18,022 nt of DNA from an uncultured Clostridia bacterium (GTDB taxonomy: Bacteria > Bacillota_A > Clostridia > TANB77 > CAG-508), in contig CANQXO010000019.1 in the NCBI GenBank assembly GCA_947627825.1, forward strand, positions 1 to 18,022, given 5' to 3'. The notes under the pieces were generated by a model. That model did not search any database, had not been told where the DNA came from, and saw only the letters and a list, made by a program, of their open reading frames with translations. Of this stretch, positions 1-7,572 are shown in pieces; position 1 is the first letter of the stretch; the number at the start of each line of letters is the position of its first letter. The translations under genes and the position numbers were made by a program.

Positions 1-70
1 CCTTCAAGGATTCGAACCTTGGACCCACCGGTTATGAGCCGGTTGCTCTGACCAACTGAGCTAAAGGCGC
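1..70 (-). tRNA. tRNA with CAU anticodon (elongator Met or Ile2), 3' end cut off by window edge
   Basis: Read on the minus strand, the 5' acceptor strand GCGCCTT begins at 70. The D arm follows, then an anticodon stem ACCGG/CCGGT around a CTCATAA loop (anticodon CAT), then a T arm with TTCGAAT in its loop. Only four bases of the 3' acceptor strand remain before the window ends. A CAU anticodon occurs in elongator tRNA-Met and in tRNA-Ile2, whose C34 is modified to lysidine; I cannot separate these from the partial sequence. The initiator type is unlikely because the acceptor starts with a paired G-C. Confidence 0.93.
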
Positions 71-90
71 ATTTGTTGTGCACAATTTTT

Positions 91-119
91 ATTTTATAAC
101 ATTTTTTGCTTTCTGTCAA
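91..119 (-). promoter_or_regulatory. Sigma-70-type promoter of the CAU tRNA
   Basis: On the minus strand there is a perfect -35 TTGACA (119-114), a 17-base spacer and a -10 TAAAAT (96-91), ending about 20 bases before the tRNA 5' end. It is one of the best consensus matches in the window and fits a stable-RNA gene. Confidence 0.8.
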
Positions 120-232
120 GCTATTTTCCTAAATATATTTGATTTTTATTAATATATTAAAAATTCAAATACCTAACATACATAAATTTTTCTCTATATA
201 TAAAAATCTTTTTATTCTTTTACACATAATAT

Positions 233-262
233 AGATATGGCTTCTCATTAAAAGCCATATCT
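233..262 (-). terminator. Stem-loop between the 324-aa protein gene and the tRNA
   Basis: An 11-bp perfect stem (233-243 with 252-262, AGATATGGCTT and its complement) encloses an 8-base loop, 33 bases after the stop codon of the upstream minus-strand gene. No clear U-tract follows on either strand, so it may be a weak terminator or a processing/stability hairpin. The remaining bases between the tRNA promoter and this hairpin are plain AT-rich sequence with nothing recognisable. Confidence 0.45.
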
Positions 263-294
263 ACATCTATATTTATAATAAATAATACTATTGA

Positions 295-1269
295 CTATTT
301 ATTGCTTTGATTTGGTTCTGGTAAACCTTCTGGCAATTGTAATGTAATTCTAATTTTCAATACATACTTAATTGCTCTAAAGAACTTAGTATTCTTAAGT
401 TTATTCCAGAATGAAGATTTAACTTGTGTTCTAGTTTCTGCATAGTAGTCTTCATAGGCCTTTGTTGGGCTTCCTGGTTTTTCAGGAACTTCTGCAACGA
501 CTGCAGTATTTACATCTTTCTTAACAGCTATTTTAGGTTGTTTTATTTCTTGTTCAACTGGTGCAACATTTACTGTTTGTACATTATTAACTGCTTGAAC
601 TGGTGCTACTTGTTGTGGTTTTACTTCTTCTTTAACTTCTTCAGCAACCGGTGTAGGTATTAGCTTCAAGGCATCTGCAATTTCTATTCCTATGTAACTC
701 AATGCTTTTGACCTATCTTCAACTCTTTCCATATCTATTTCTATATGTAGATTTGATTCAAGATTAGATATTCTCGCATTTATTAATTTTACAGCATCTT
801 GATAATTTTGAGAATCTGTTCCTTTTGCTCTAGCAATTACTCCAAATGCATCTAATATATCTTGTGGAAATTTTCCGTTTAGACTTGCTAAACTCTTTTT
901 CCATTCGCCATCTTTTGCTTGTACTACTGCTAGTGTTTGTTTTAGCGTTGATGCTGCTTTTATATTATATTCCCTTTGCTTGATTAATCCTTCTATTTGT
1001 TTTGTGTTTTCCTCAAACTGATTTGTTGCATATTCTACTAATTTGTATGCTGCATCATAAACAGATTTTGGAAAATTCTTTTTCTTAGGGTACTCTATTA
1101 AATAGGTTTTTATTGACTCAACTAAATCCTTGAAATATGAGTTGTCATCAAGTTCTATTATTTGTTTTTTACTGTTTGGATTTATAAGTCTTTGTACCTT
1201 TTCTATGTTTGATAATATTTTTTCTTCCGTGATTACCATTCTCACGTTTACTATCCCTCTTCTAGGCAT
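295..1269 (-). CDS. Hypothetical protein with Pro/Val/Glu-rich linker and basic C-terminus
   Basis: A 324-aa protein that I do not recognise. The first ~200 residues are predicted mostly helical, rich in Lys, Glu, Ile and Leu, with no transmembrane segment. Residues ~205-265 are a low-complexity linker rich in Pro, Val, Glu and Gln (PVAEEVKEEVKPQQVAPVQ). The last ~45 residues are basic (SSFWNKLKNTKFFRAIKYVL). This suggests a cytosolic helical domain tethered to a short basic tail that may touch nucleic acid or membrane; that is inference. Start choice: an in-frame TTG at 1290 overlaps the Shine-Dalgarno sequence AAGGAGG itself, and the ATG at 1278 lies only 2 bases after it. The ATG at 1269 has an 11-base spacing and is preferred. 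It is a single-gene unit with its own strong promoter and a hairpin downstream. Confidence 0.7.
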   Translation of the reverse strand: MPRRGIVNVRMVITEEKILSNIEKVQRLINPNSKKQIIELDDNSYFKDLVESIKTYLIEYPKKKNFPKSVYDAAYKLVEYATNQFEENTKQIEGLIKQREYNIKAASTLKQTLAVVQAKDGEWKKSLASLNGKFPQDILDAFGVIARAKGTDSQNYQDAVKLINARISNLESNLHIEIDMERVEDRSKALSYIGIEIADALKLIPTPVAEEVKEEVKPQQVAPVQAVNNVQTVNVAPVEQEIKQPKIAVKKDVNTAVVAEVPEKPGSPTKAYEDYYAETRTQVKSSFWNKLKNTKFFRAIKYVLKIRITLQLPEGLPEPNQSNK

Positions 1270-1335
1270 TGTAAACATAACCTCCTTCAAATTATGTTAA
1301 GCATGGTATTTAGTGCTTTTTTTACTACTGTTATA

Positions 1336-1365
1336 ATTTTAGTACAATTCAACTTTCATTGTCAA
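1336..1365 (-). promoter_or_regulatory. Promoter of the 324-aa protein gene
   Basis: Minus-strand TTGACA (1365-1360), an 18-base spacer and TAAAAT (1341-1336) lie about 65 bases before the chosen start. A second TTGACA (1410-1405), with a weak TAAGAA 17 bases on, lies further upstream and may be a tandem promoter. Confidence 0.65.
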
Positions 1366-1433
1366 GTGAATTTAAAAAATTTTCTTATATTTTTTTGTGT
1401 AAACTGTCAATTTCCGTAAGAGTGTAGGTCTTT

Positions 1434-3284
1434 TTATTTCTTTTGCAATTCTTTATATCTTTTTATTTTCATTGTTGATGTTTTTTCAAATTCGCCTTCT
1501 TTTAGTTCTAAACATTTTACTGCTTTATATGTTGTTAATTTTTTATTTACTTCTTTTATTTTTTCCCAAATTATTTGATGTATTTCTTCTTTACTCATGT
1601 TTTCTTTTATTTTGTCTAGTTCTTCCATGTTAGGTATTACTCTTGCGGTAATGATTAGTTCTTTGTCATTTCTCTTTGTGTCCTGTTCATCTGGTGTTTT
1701 ACCATATACCATGACTTCTTTTATTTCTGGAATTTTGTCTAGCAACATTTCTATTTCTTCTGGATAAATATTTTTTCCGTTTTGTGTTACTATAACATTT
1801 TTGCTTCTTCCTGTAACATATACAAATCCTTCATCATCAACGAATCCAATATCTCCTGAGTGAAAATATCCATCCTCTGTAATGGCTTGCTTTGTTGCTT
1901 CTTCGTCTTCATAATATCCAAGCATTAAGGTTGGAGTTTTTATTAATAATTCTCCTTCTTTATTTGGATTGTCTACTTTAATATCTGCTTGCACTATAGT
2001 TTTTCCGGCTGAGCCTACTTTTGGTTTATAATCTGGTGTAACTGCTGAAATTGGTGCCGTTTCTGTTAATCCATATCCTTGTAAAAACATTATTCCAATG
2101 TCTTCAACCCACTTTCCAACTTTTTTATCTATTGGTGCTGCTGCTGATACTATAATTCTTAAATTGCCTCCTAAGTTGTCTAATATTTCTTTGAATACTT
2201 TTCTCTTTATATCTACTCCCATGCTTTTTAATCCATTAGTTACATGTATCATTGAGTTTACTAATTTGTCTTTATGACTCTTTTTGATTGTCTCATTTAT
2301 TTTTTTGTAAATGTTTTCTACAAGTAATGGTACTGTTAAAACAGCGGTTGGCTTTGCTTCTTGTAAGTTTGGAACTATGTATCTTAGTCCTTCACATACA
2401 GCTACTCCTGCTCCAAGCGCCATTGGTAGTAAAAATCCAATTGTTGATTCGTATGTATGGTGTAATGGTAAAACTGAGAAAAACATGTCATTTGGATAAA
2501 GTTTTACATAAGCATTTACCGCATTAATATTTTCCGCTAAATTTCTATTACATAACATTACACCTTTTGATGTTGATGTTGTTCCCGAGGTGAATATTAA
2601 TACTTTAAATTCTTCTGGGTCTATTTCTATTTTTTCAAAACTGTTGTCTCCTGATTTTATTATTTTCTTTCCAGTGTCTATTAAATAATCTAATCCTACA
2701 ATATTTCCTTCTAAAGGTTTGTTTGATTTCATTTCAACAAAATATTCTACATCTGGTATATTAGGTTTAATTTTTCTTATGTCGTCTGCTTTAAGTTTAG
2801 AATATATAACTGTTGTTGCTTTGCTTCTTTTAATTAAATTTTCCAACTCATTTGTTGGTAATTCTTTATCTACTGGAACTGCAATTCCTGCTCCACAAAG
2901 TATTGCCATGTATGAAACATACCATCCATATTGAGTTTCACTGACTATTAATATTCTTTTATCTTTTTGATTTAATATTTTAATTAACGCTGTTCCTAAA
3001 GCATCTACATCTTCTTTAAATTCAGCATAAGTTGTTATTTTGTATGGTGTTTTATGGTCTGGCTTTTCTAATATACAATCTTCTTCTGGATATTCTTTTG
3101 CTGATTTGTAAAAAAATTCTTTTACTGTTTTATAGTGTGTTGTTTCGTATGGTGTATTTCTTTTCTTTTTTAAATTTTCTTTTTGCATTTTTTCATAGTC
3201 TATTTTTATATTATCTAGTTCTTCAACAGTGTCCATTTTAATTTTTTTAAACTTTAGTTTTGGTATTTTAATATTGATATTCAT
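1434..3284 (-). CDS. AMP-forming long-chain acyl-CoA synthetase-like protein
   Basis: A 616-aa ANL-superfamily adenylating enzyme. It activates a carboxylic acid, probably a fatty acid, to acyl-AMP and then to a thioester on CoA or a carrier. The visible motifs run in family order: the phosphate-binding loop FTSGTTSTSKGV (~residues 231-242), the acyl-AMP motif QGYGLTETAP (~402-411), the GYFHSGDIG hinge-region Asp (~472-480), GRSKNVIVTQNGKNIYPEE (~492-510), and a C-terminal Lys within TSTMKIKRYK. The length fits the FadD/long-chain family. No signal or membrane segment is seen, so it should be cytosolic. Start choice: ATG 3284 follows AAGAAGGGA by about 9 bases; an upstream in-frame ATG at 3323 has no ribosome-binding site. 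Substrate specificity cannot be read from sequence. It lies 89 bases after mreB and may have its own promoter. Confidence 0.9.
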   Translation of the reverse strand: MNINIKIPKLKFKKIKMDTVEELDNIKIDYEKMQKENLKKKRNTPYETTHYKTVKEFFYKSAKEYPEEDCILEKPDHKTPYKITTYAEFKEDVDALGTALIKILNQKDKRILIVSETQYGWYVSYMAILCGAGIAVPVDKELPTNELENLIKRSKATTVIYSKLKADDIRKIKPNIPDVEYFVEMKSNKPLEGNIVGLDYLIDTGKKIIKSGDNSFEKIEIDPEEFKVLIFTSGTTSTSKGVMLCNRNLAENINAVNAYVKLYPNDMFFSVLPLHHTYESTIGFLLPMALGAGVAVCEGLRYIVPNLQEAKPTAVLTVPLLVENIYKKINETIKKSHKDKLVNSMIHVTNGLKSMGVDIKRKVFKEILDNLGGNLRIIVSAAAPIDKKVGKWVEDIGIMFLQGYGLTETAPISAVTPDYKPKVGSAGKTIVQADIKVDNPNKEGELLIKTPTLMLGYYEDEEATKQAITEDGYFHSGDIGFVDDEGFVYVTGRSKNVIVTQNGKNIYPEEIEMLLDKIPEIKEVMVYGKTPDEQDTKRNDKELIITARVIPNMEELDKIKENMSKEEIHQIIWEKIKEVNKKLTTYKAVKCLELKEGEFEKTSTMKIKRYKELQKK

Positions 3285-3318
3285 TTCTATACTTCCCTTC
3301 TTACATCTAATATTTTCA

Positions 3319-3354
3319 TACACTATCTTTTATAGGTTATTTTACACTATCTTT
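3319..3354 (-). promoter_or_regulatory. Candidate promoter overlapped by a 12-bp direct repeat (possible operator)
   Basis: The 12-mer TACACTATCTTT occurs at 3319-3330 and again at 3343-3354, spaced 24 bp. On the minus strand a weak -35 TTTAAA (3356-3351), a 17-base spacer and a -10 TATAAA (3333-3328) sit inside the repeats, just upstream of the acyl-CoA synthetase start. A repeat spaced about two helical turns over a promoter is the usual geometry of a dimeric repressor site; no regulator is identified. Confidence 0.35.
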
Positions 3355-3373
3355 AAATCAGATTTTATATTAT

Positions 3374-4369
3374 TTATTTTGAATTTTTTGTATCTAATAC
3401 ATCAAAATTATCTAAAGCTTTACCTGTTCCTATAGCTACACATGAAATTGCATCTTGTGCTATCATTACATTTATACCTGTGCTTTCTTGTATAAGTTTG
3501 TCTATTCCATAAAGAAGGCTTCCTCCTCCTGTCATGTATATGCCTTTTTCACTAATATCTTCAACTAATTCTGGTGGTGCTTTTTCTATTGTTGATTTTA
3601 CACTTTCTATTATTTTTAAAGCATCTGGCAGAAGAACTTTTAGCATTTCTTGAGATGATATTTCTATTTCCACTGGAAGCCCTGAATCAAGATTTCTGCC
3701 TCTTATTACAACTGTATTATCTTCTTCTTTTGGATAAACACATCCTACTGCTATTTTTATTTCTTCGGCTGTTCTTTCTCCTATTAGTGTTTTATATTTC
3801 TTTTTTACATATCTAATAATTGATTCATCAAATTTGTTTCCTGCTGTTTTTATTGATGTACTTACTACCGAACCTCCTATTGAAATTACTGCTATATCAG
3901 TTGTTCCTCCACCTATATCTATTACTAAATTTCCTGATGGTTTCGATATGTCAATTCCTGCTCCTATTGCTGCTGCTACTGGTTCTTCAATTAAGAATAC
4001 TTTTCTCGCTCCTGCTGTGTTTGCTGCATCTATAACTGCTCTTTTTTCTACTTCTGTTATTTGAGATGGAACGCAAATCATAAGTCTTGGTGCCGATATC
4101 CTTTTTCCTAAAATCCTTTTTATAAAGTGTTTTAGCATTTTAGTTGTTATTGTAAAATTAGATATAACTCCGTCTTTTAATGGTTTTACAACCTCAATAT
4201 TACTTGGATTTCTTCCTAACATTCTATGAGCTTCTTTTCCATAAGCTATTATTTCATTAGTGTTTTTGTCAATAGAAACTACAGTTGGCTCTCGCAATAC
4301 TATTCCTTTTCCTTTATTATAAGCTATAATACTTGCAGTTCCTAAGTCAATACCTACATCATCACTCAT
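3374..4369 (-). CDS. mreB: MreB/Mbl-family actin-like cell-shape protein
   Basis: A 331-aa bacterial actin that forms membrane-associated filaments organising lateral cell-wall synthesis. The actin-fold motifs are present: phosphate-1 GIDLGTAS (~residues 6-13), a central EEPVAAAIGAGID stretch (~128-140), phosphate-2 VIDIGGGTTDIAVI (~149-162) and the adenosine motif YMTGGGSLLYGID near 285-300. The length is typical. It starts at ATG 4369 with AAAGGAT 8 bases upstream. It is not next to mreC/mreD as in many genomes, but follows glyS by 58 bases with no clear terminator, so it may be co-transcribed with glyS. MreB cannot be told from its paralogue Mbl by sequence alone here. Confidence 0.93.
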   Translation of the reverse strand: MSDDVGIDLGTASIIAYNKGKGIVLREPTVVSIDKNTNEIIAYGKEAHRMLGRNPSNIEVVKPLKDGVISNFTITTKMLKHFIKRILGKRISAPRLMICVPSQITEVEKRAVIDAANTAGARKVFLIEEPVAAAIGAGIDISKPSGNLVIDIGGGTTDIAVISIGGSVVSTSIKTAGNKFDESIIRYVKKKYKTLIGERTAEEIKIAVGCVYPKEEDNTVVIRGRNLDSGLPVEIEISSQEMLKVLLPDALKIIESVKSTIEKAPPELVEDISEKGIYMTGGGSLLYGIDKLIQESTGINVMIAQDAISCVAIGTGKALDNFDVLDTKNSK

Positions 4370-4427
4370 ATTTTTTATCCTTTCAAAAATTCATTATAAT
4401 TATTACCATATTATAAGCTTAATAATC

Positions 4428-5810
4428 TTATATATTTATTTTTTCTTCAATATATTTTGCTAATTGTTCTATTGGCATTCTTATTTGTTCCATAGTGTCT
4501 CTATCTCTTATTGTTACTGTGTTGTCCTCCATTGTGTCAAAATCAATTGTTACACAATATGGTGTTCCTATTTCGTCTTCTCTCCTATATCTTTTGCCAA
4601 TTGAACCTGCCTCGTCATAATCACATGAGAATTTTTTTGAAAGTTCGTTATAAACTTCGTTTGCTTTATCACTTAATTTTTTTGATAATGGTAAAATCGC
4701 TACTTTGTAAGGTGCTAAGGCTGGATGTAATCTTAATATTGTTCTTGAATCACCTTCACCTAAATCTTGATTTTCATATCCATTTAACAAAACTGCTAAT
4801 GCTAATCTATCAGCTCCTAAAGATGGTTCTATTACATAAGGAATATATCTTTCATTTGTTTCTGGGTCCATGTATGATAAGTCTTCTTTTGAATGTTCTG
4901 CGTGTCTAGATAAATCGTAATCTGTTCTATCTGCAATTCCCCATAATTCTCCCCATCCAAAAGGAAATAAAAATTCAATATCCGTAGTTGCTTTGCTATA
5001 AAATACCAATTCTTCTTTTGAATGGTCTCTTAGTCTAATATTTTCTTCTTTTATTCCCAAATTTAATAAGAAATTTTTGCAAAATTCTTTCCAATATTTA
5101 AACCATTCTAAATCGGTGCCCGGCTTGCAAAAGAATTCAAGTTCCATTTGCTCAAATTCTCTTAATCTAAAAATAAAGTTTCCAGGTGTTATTTCATTTC
5201 TAAATGCTTTACCAATTTGCGCTATACCCATAGGCATTTTTTGTCTTGTTGTTCTTATAATATTTTTAAAGTCTACAAAGATTCCTTGTGCTGTTTCTGG
5301 TCTTAGATATACTGTTGATGTACTATCTTCTGTAACTCCTTGGAAAGTTTTAAACATTAAATTGAATTTTCTTATATTTGTGAAGTTGTTTTTTCCACAG
5401 TTTGGGCACACAATGTTGTTTTCTTTTATAAAATTTACTAATTGTTCGTCTGTCCATCCGTCTGCAATAACTTCTTTATTGTTTTCATGAGCCCATTCTT
5501 CGATTAATTTATCTGCTCTGTGTCTTGTTTTACATTCTTTACAATCTATAAGTGGGTCAGAAAATCCTGATAAATGTCCTGATGCTTGCCATACTTCTGG
5601 ATTCATCAAAATTGCACAGTCTAAGCCTACTATATTTTTTTGCTCTTGAATAAACTTTTTTCTCCAAATTGCTTTGATATTATTTTTTAGTTCAACTCCT
5701 AAAGGTCCGTAATCCCAAGAATTAGCTAGTCCTCCATAAATTTCTGAACCCGGATATATATATCCTCTTGCTTTGCATAAATTTACTATTGTATCCATAT
5801 TGTCTATCAT
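4428..5810 (-). CDS. glyS: Glycyl-tRNA synthetase (homodimeric class II type)
   Basis: A 460-aa enzyme that charges tRNA-Gly with glycine, of the alpha2 type rather than the glyQ/glyS tetramer. Motifs: the N-terminal [16 protein letters not shown]; a zinc-ribbon insertion with Cys pairs C90/C93 and C135/C138; class II motif 2 [20 protein letters not shown] (~203-222); motif 3 [13 protein letters not shown] (~328-340); and a C-terminal anticodon-binding domain from ~365. The start ATG 5810 is preceded by GGAAGG at about 10 bases. It lies 18 bases after the DUF1294 gene, so the two are likely in one operon. I looked for a T-box leader, common before Firmicute synthetase genes, and saw none between ssrA and glyS. 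Confidence 0.97.
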   Translation of the reverse strand: MIDNMDTIVNLCKARGYIYPGSEIYGGLANSWDYGPLGVELKNNIKAIWRKKFIQEQKNIVGLDCAILMNPEVWQASGHLSGFSDPLIDCKECKTRHRADKLIEEWAHENNKEVIADGWTDEQLVNFIKENNIVCPNCGKNNFTNIRKFNLMFKTFQGVTEDSTSTVYLRPETAQGIFVDFKNIIRTTRQKMPMGIAQIGKAFRNEITPGNFIFRLREFEQMELEFFCKPGTDLEWFKYWKEFCKNFLLNLGIKEENIRLRDHSKEELVFYSKATTDIEFLFPFGWGELWGIADRTDYDLSRHAEHSKEDLSYMDPETNERYIPYVIEPSLGADRLALAVLLNGYENQDLGEGDSRTILRLHPALAPYKVAILPLSKKLSDKANEVYNELSKKFSCDYDEAGSIGKRYRREDEIGTPYCVTIDFDTMEDNTVTIRDRDTMEQIRMPIEQLAKYIEEKINI

Positions 5811-5828
5811 AATAATTTTTCCTTCCTA

Positions 5829-6136
5829 TTACATGAAATATGCTAATTTTATATATACTGCTACTAAAATTTCTACAATTAGTATTGCAGGGAAACCATA
5901 TTTAAAGTACCATTTTTTTGTTTTGTGTCTAAAAACATACATTCCCGCAGTTCCGTCCTATTCCGCCACCGCAATAATACTAGTAGAAATAAAAAACCTT
6001 CGCTTACTCTCCATTGTTTTATTTTAGCTTCGTGTTTATCATAGCCCATAAACAAAAATGTCAGCAAATTAATTGCTAATAAATAAATTATTATATTTTT
6101 TAAAGTAAATATTTGTGAAAATAATTGTTGTATCAA
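5829..6136 (-). CDS. DUF1294 small membrane protein, frame broken by two +1 shifts, both at CGG
   Basis: In the starting frame the product is MGYDKHEAKIKQWRVSEGFL... up to LLVLL, then meaningless sequence. The DUF1294 family continues as an LLGGSIGALLGM-like turn and an FRHKT signature. That continuation is present exactly here if one C is dropped at 5971 (TTG-C-GGT) and one at 5955 (GGA-C-GGA): it gives LLGGGIGGTAGMYVFRHKT and runs to TAA at 5829. The corrected product is 101 aa with hydrophobic segments near residues 12-32, 48-60 and 78-98. Both extra bases create in-frame CGG, and after removal the residue spacing matches my recollection of the family without any gap. The start is TTG 6136, with AAAGGA 7 bases upstream; the A-T rest of the gene looks well preserved. 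It sits between ssrA and glyS. It is either a pseudogene or read through by recoding (see findings). Its function is unknown. Confidence 0.8.
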
Positions 6137-6158
6137 TTTCTTGTCCTTTCTGCTTTTT

Positions 6159-6512
6159 TGGTGGAGATGGCGAGAGTCGAACTCGCGTCCACTAACATTT
6201 CCTCAATAATTTCTCCGAGTGCAGTTTGATTCTAATTGTTCATCTTACTTAAAAATCAAACAAGTTAAGATAAGATATATCCATTTAAAATACCCACTGT
6301 TTTAATGGATAAAACAGTTTTGTTTCCTACTTTAGTTCGACGCCTTATCAAAAGCAGTAGGCTCTAATGATAAAACGACACTGCAACTAGGCAGCGTAAG
6401 CTAATTCTCTATTATCAGCTTTTATCTTTATTTGCTTATTTTTTAAGTGGCCATAAGCTCCACTACTCGCTTTTAAAGATTCTGTGTTAGTGTCGAAACC
6501 ATTTACATCCCC
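6159..6512 (-). ncRNA. ssrA: Transfer-messenger RNA (tmRNA)
   Basis: The RNA rescues stalled ribosomes with SmpB and tags the nascent peptide for proteolysis. On the minus strand the 5' end GGGGATGTAAATGGTTTCGA starts at 6512. The 3' end GTTCGACTCTCGCCATCTCC plus ACCA ends at 6159, and GGGGATG pairs with CATCTCC as the acceptor stem, giving 354 nt. The likely tag reading frame is 6419-6387, encoding ADNRELAYAA and then TAG; the resume codon GCT is inferred from frame and from the A-rich lead-in. No terminator is seen between the CCA end and the DUF1294 start codon 22 bases on, so transcription probably continues into DUF1294-glyS and the 3' end would be made by processing. Confidence 0.97.
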
Positions 6513-6522
6513 ATATAGCTTT

Positions 6523-6551
6523 ATTTTACCATATTTTTATTAAAATAGCAA
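6523..6551 (-). promoter_or_regulatory. Promoter of ssrA
   Basis: Minus-strand TTGCTA (6551-6546), a 17-base spacer and TAAAAT (6528-6523) end 10 bases before the tmRNA 5' end. It is probably also the main promoter for the DUF1294-glyS genes, since no other clear promoter is seen before them. Confidence 0.6.
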
Positions 6552-6625
6552 ACAAAATCATCGCTTTTTCTTGAGTTTTTATTCATTTTATCATTGGATT
6601 TTATAATTTTATTAATTTGTTTTTA

Positions 6626-7063
6626 TTATGATTTTTTGCTCTTTTTAAAAACAAATAACTTGCTTAGTACATAATTTCCAATGATTATCAACACTTGTGT
6701 TACTATTGTCCATATTACAACCCATGTATCGCTATTAAGTCCAAGTGCTGTTACAAAAATGAACATTATTAGCATTTCCATTCCTAGTGTTGTAAGTCTT
6801 GCTCCAAAGAATTTTCCCATTTCTAATAATATATTATTTGATTTGCTTTCAAATACCCATTTGCGGTTTGTGATATATGCAAATAGACAAGCTGCTATCC
6901 AGGAAACTACTACTGCTACTTGAAGTTGAACGGCATTTTCTGCATTTAATATTGTAAATAATAATGCATATTTTACTGCCAAGCTTACAACTGTTGTTAA
7001 TACTCCAAATATTAAATACATAATTACTTCTCTATTTAGAAACTTTTTTATCAAATCTTTCAT
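6626..7063 (-). CDS. GtrA-family four-helix membrane protein
   Basis: A 145-aa protein of the GtrA/DPMS family, small membrane proteins thought to help move polyprenyl-linked sugars across the membrane for surface-polysaccharide glycosylation. Four hydrophobic segments are visible at about residues 13-40, 47-65, 82-105 and 115-135. The family hallmarks are an N-terminal YLIFGVLTTVVSLAVKY, FAYITNRKWVFES after helix 2, and a basic C-terminus (LSKLFVFKKSKKS). The Shine-Dalgarno GAAAGGAT lies an unusual 14 bases before ATG 7063, with no better start nearby. It stands alone, without a glycosyltransferase partner in the window, so its substrate is unknown. Positions 6552-6625 downstream hold no convincing terminator. 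Confidence 0.9.
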   Translation of the reverse strand: MKDLIKKFLNREVIMYLIFGVLTTVVSLAVKYALLFTILNAENAVQLQVAVVVSWIAACLFAYITNRKWVFESKSNNILLEMGKFFGARLTTLGMEMLIMFIFVTALGLNSDTWVVIWTIVTQVLIIIGNYVLSKLFVFKKSKKS

Positions 7064-7149
7064 TTTTCTATTTTTTATCCTTTCAATTTAATTGTTTATC
7101 TTTTTATTTTATACTCTTTCATTCGTTATGTGTCTTTCCATTTGCTATA

Positions 7150-7178
7150 AGTATATATTAGTATAATATTATTTACAA
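7150..7178 (-). promoter_or_regulatory. Promoter of the GtrA-family gene
   Basis: Minus-strand TTGTAA (7178-7173), a 17-base spacer and TATACT (7155-7150) lie about 90 bases before the GtrA start. The stretch 7064-7302 is otherwise AT-rich with no gene. Confidence 0.5.
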
Positions 7179-7302
7179 GTATTTTTACATTTTTTTGACA
7201 TTTTTTTTACATTTACAAAATTGTATTTACCTTTTCACTTAATTGTTCTTTTGACATTTACAGAATTACAATAAAATTTTTATTGATATTTTTTTGCAAA
7301 AT

Positions 7303-7330
7303 AAAAAGAGAAAATTTATTCATTTTCTCC
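7303..7330 (-). terminator. Rho-independent terminator of the first tRNA-Trp
   Basis: On the minus strand GAGAAAAT, a 6-base loop and ATTTTCTC are followed directly by TTTTTATTTT. The stem is 7308-7315 with 7322-7329. It lies about 55 bases beyond the tRNA 3' end and is the clearest terminator in the first half. Confidence 0.75.
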
Positions 7331-7382
7331 TTTTATACTACTAACTATGAACACAATATAAGATTCTCACATTATTGAAATA

Positions 7383-7457
7383 TGGCAGGGGTAGAAGGAT
7401 TCGAACCCTCACGCACGGTTTTGGAGACCGGAATGCTACCATTAACATCATACCCCT
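7383..7457 (-). tRNA. tRNA-Trp (CCA anticodon), copy 1
   Basis: On the minus strand AGGGGTA (7457-7451) pairs with TACCCCT. The anticodon loop CTCCAAA gives CCA, the T loop is TTCGAAT, and CCA is encoded at 7385-7383. The 75-nt gene is identical base for base to the copy at 10130-10204. The first anticodon-stem pair is a C-T mismatch in both copies. Confidence 0.96.
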
Positions 7458-7475
7458 ATTTCATACACATATATT

Positions 7476-7504
7476 ATATTAACATATAATTCATTTTATT
7501 GCAA
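7476..7504 (-). promoter_or_regulatory. Promoter of tRNA-Trp copy 1
   Basis: Minus-strand TTGCAA (7504-7499), a 17-base spacer and TAATAT (7481-7476). The promoter of the second tRNA-Trp is recognisably homologous but has diverged. Confidence 0.65.
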
Positions 7505-7524
7505 GTAGATGGGTTACAATTTAA

Positions 7525-7556
7525 TAGAGAATTTACTTAAAAAAGTAAATTCTCTA
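7525..7556 (-). terminator. Hairpin after the Hint-domain surface-protein gene
   Basis: A perfect 14-bp stem (7525-7538 with 7543-7556) around an AAAA loop, starting 16 bases after the stop codon of the minus-strand gene. The stem is AT-rich and the following U-tract is weak, but size and position fit a terminator. Confidence 0.55.
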
Positions 7557-7572
7557 TATTTAAGCTATCATT

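Noticed and set aside
424..663. Plus-strand Cys/Phe/Tyr-rich frames opposite the minus-strand genes (also near 3574-4064, 4511-4909, 12789-13562)
   Set aside because: These are antisense shadows of AT-rich coding DNA, with no start signals and biased composition.
5811..5828. T-box leader for glyS
   Set aside because: Only 18 bases separate DUF1294 from glyS, and no T-box sequence or specifier hairpin is visible up to the tmRNA.
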